Assembly: GCA_948099385.1 (NCBI GenBank) | Contig: CANUEZ040000182.1 | Location: 19,903,501-19,967,500 of the forward strand | Direction: 5' to 3' | Source: Fasciola hepatica | Lineage: Eukaryota > Platyhelminthes > Trematoda > Plagiorchiida > Fasciolidae | Length of the DNA stretch: 64,000 nt | Shown: positions 63,101 through 64,000 of the stretch, in pieces | Layout: each line of letters begins with the position of its first letter | How positions within the stretch are numbered: the stretch's first letter is position 1 | Made by a program: the position numbers and the translations under genes | Notes under the pieces: generated by a model | Seen by the model: the letters and a program-made list of their open reading frames with translations, nothing else | Databases searched by the model: none | Told to the model about the DNA's origin: nothing

Positions 63101-64000
63101 TATGAAAGATGCTTTTGAAAAAATGGTTTTTCAACTGAATATATCAGGTTTATCATCATTCACTCTAGGACAACAAGATGAAGGCTCAGAGATAAAACCT
63201 CTTTAAGTGTATTACTCCCGTTCAGACTAGTCAAATAATGAACACATATCTCTGCTTGCTGCAGAAATTTGCATAGTGCAGTACTAGGGCACAGGATGAC
63301 ATATTTGACTTTCAGTTCCTTGTATACGTTACCCAGAATAGTTACTGTCTGGATATATTTCACTCTAGCTAAGATATATTATAACACTGATTCAGATTCG
63401 TTCAGAACAGGTAGTCCAAGAGTTTTTGAGGAAGGATAACTTTCAGGACGATATCATGTCTTACAGAAATTCTGAGGATAGCAGTTGTGTTCAGTGTAGT
63501 AAAAATTGCACTTCAGAGTATTATTATCTTCCGTAAGGCGCAAGGGCCTGGTTCAGTCCATTCACCACTCGTATCACAAACACTAACGTTACCTAGCTTC
63601 AAGTTTGAGTTTCTACAAATACTTTCCAGTCAGTCTTGGTGAACATCCAACTCACCAACATAATTCTGTTATAGAGCGCTTTTAGTTATTAGTTCTATAT
63701 TTTTCAGTGCCATAGCAGCAGAAGATGATTGCAGAAAATGTAAACTCCATGTTGCTTGTTGGAGTAGTAGGTCAAAACAGAAGAAAAATGTGCACTCAAA
63801 TAACTTATTAGAAAACAGGCACTTTTGTTTTGTTTGTTCATGTATTATTGGCTGGTTATATACGTCTTATCCCGTTGTTTCTTTTATATGTCTCAGTCTG
63901 CCAGCAGGTTTTTTGTCGGCCAAAGAATAATTGGCCCCAGCATTTATTTTTTCGTCACTGTGATCATTACCCATAAGAGAAAACTTCATAAATACTGGAA
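60140..64000 (+). other. Synaptotagmin intron 4, partial
   Basis: It opens with donor GTACGT and runs past the window edge for at least 3.86 kb. I looked for the expected next exon (the strand leading to the FDFDRFSKHD-type loop 3) and did not find it. A minus-strand coding-like segment at 62517-62690 is listed separately. Confidence 0.65.
62517..62690 (-). pseudogene. Unrecognised coding-like segment, opposite strand
   Basis: One minus-strand frame reads 57 codons between a TAA and a TAG. Its composition is strikingly protein-like: EMVDETIRANMRAQIEKLVL followed by HRGYCSYCELTRYIDDLCRR. The same frame further upstream on the minus strand (to about 62890) is also protein-like but broken by several stops. 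A splice pair would fit within it: acceptor CCATTCGGTAG and donor ATT|GTGAGT, giving an 83-nt exon at 62588-62670. I do not recognise the family. It could be a nested gene exon, a retrocopy or a piece of an unfamiliar mobile element. Confidence 0.3.

Noticed and set aside
60140..64000. Search for the next synaptotagmin exon (rest of C2A)
   Set aside because: No segment matching the loop-3 strand of C2A was found, so the gene is treated as continuing beyond the window.
1..64000. tRNA genes, rRNA genes and CRISPR arrays
   Set aside because: No tRNA T-arm box in a cloverleaf context, no rRNA-like sequence and no regularly spaced repeats were seen.

Overview
The window reads as one stretch of an invertebrate nuclear genome, AT-rich, with very long introns, short exons, microsatellites and decayed retroelements. 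Three things point to a flatworm, most likely a digenean fluke: a Penelope-like element with a GIY-YIG endonuclease, an RTE-type LINE of the kind common in trematodes, and a minimal hammerhead-ribozyme motif of the class described in flatworm and Penelope elements. The taxonomic call is inference; no database search was possible.

The only host gene I can support is a synaptotagmin (Syt1-like) on the + strand. Four coding exons are visible: 42613-43145 (N-terminal luminal region), 49481-49677 (transmembrane segment and basic juxtamembrane), 54569-54694 (linker and first C2A strand) and 59972-60139 (C2A core with the first Ca2+-binding loop). The reading phases match across all three introns (1, 0, 0), which strongly supports the chain. 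The rest of C2A and all of C2B must lie beyond the right edge.

The gene carries large introns with retroelement debris. Intron 2 holds a solo LTR (51188-51629) with TGTAACA/TGTTACA ends and a perfect TTAT target-site duplication. Intron 3 holds a badly decayed, near full-length RTE element (about 56290-59283), in the same orientation as the gene. Two copies of a 19-bp repeat lie in introns 1 and 3.

The left 42 kb contains no recognisable host gene. Its landmarks are a hammerhead ribozyme candidate (5384-5435), a well-preserved Penelope-like element (about 11367-13600) whose long ORF is interrupted by one in-frame TGA between reverse transcriptase and GIY-YIG domain, a 53-nt imperfect hairpin in the 3' flank of that element, and several microsatellites (10480-10522, 24926-25330, 41131-41174). 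A few coding-like islands that I cannot identify are listed at low confidence.

The most interesting observation is the hammerhead candidate: complete core, a perfect four-pair stem II, a two-pair stem III and a GUC cleavage triplet, standing outside any recognised element but about 6 kb from a Penelope-like element.
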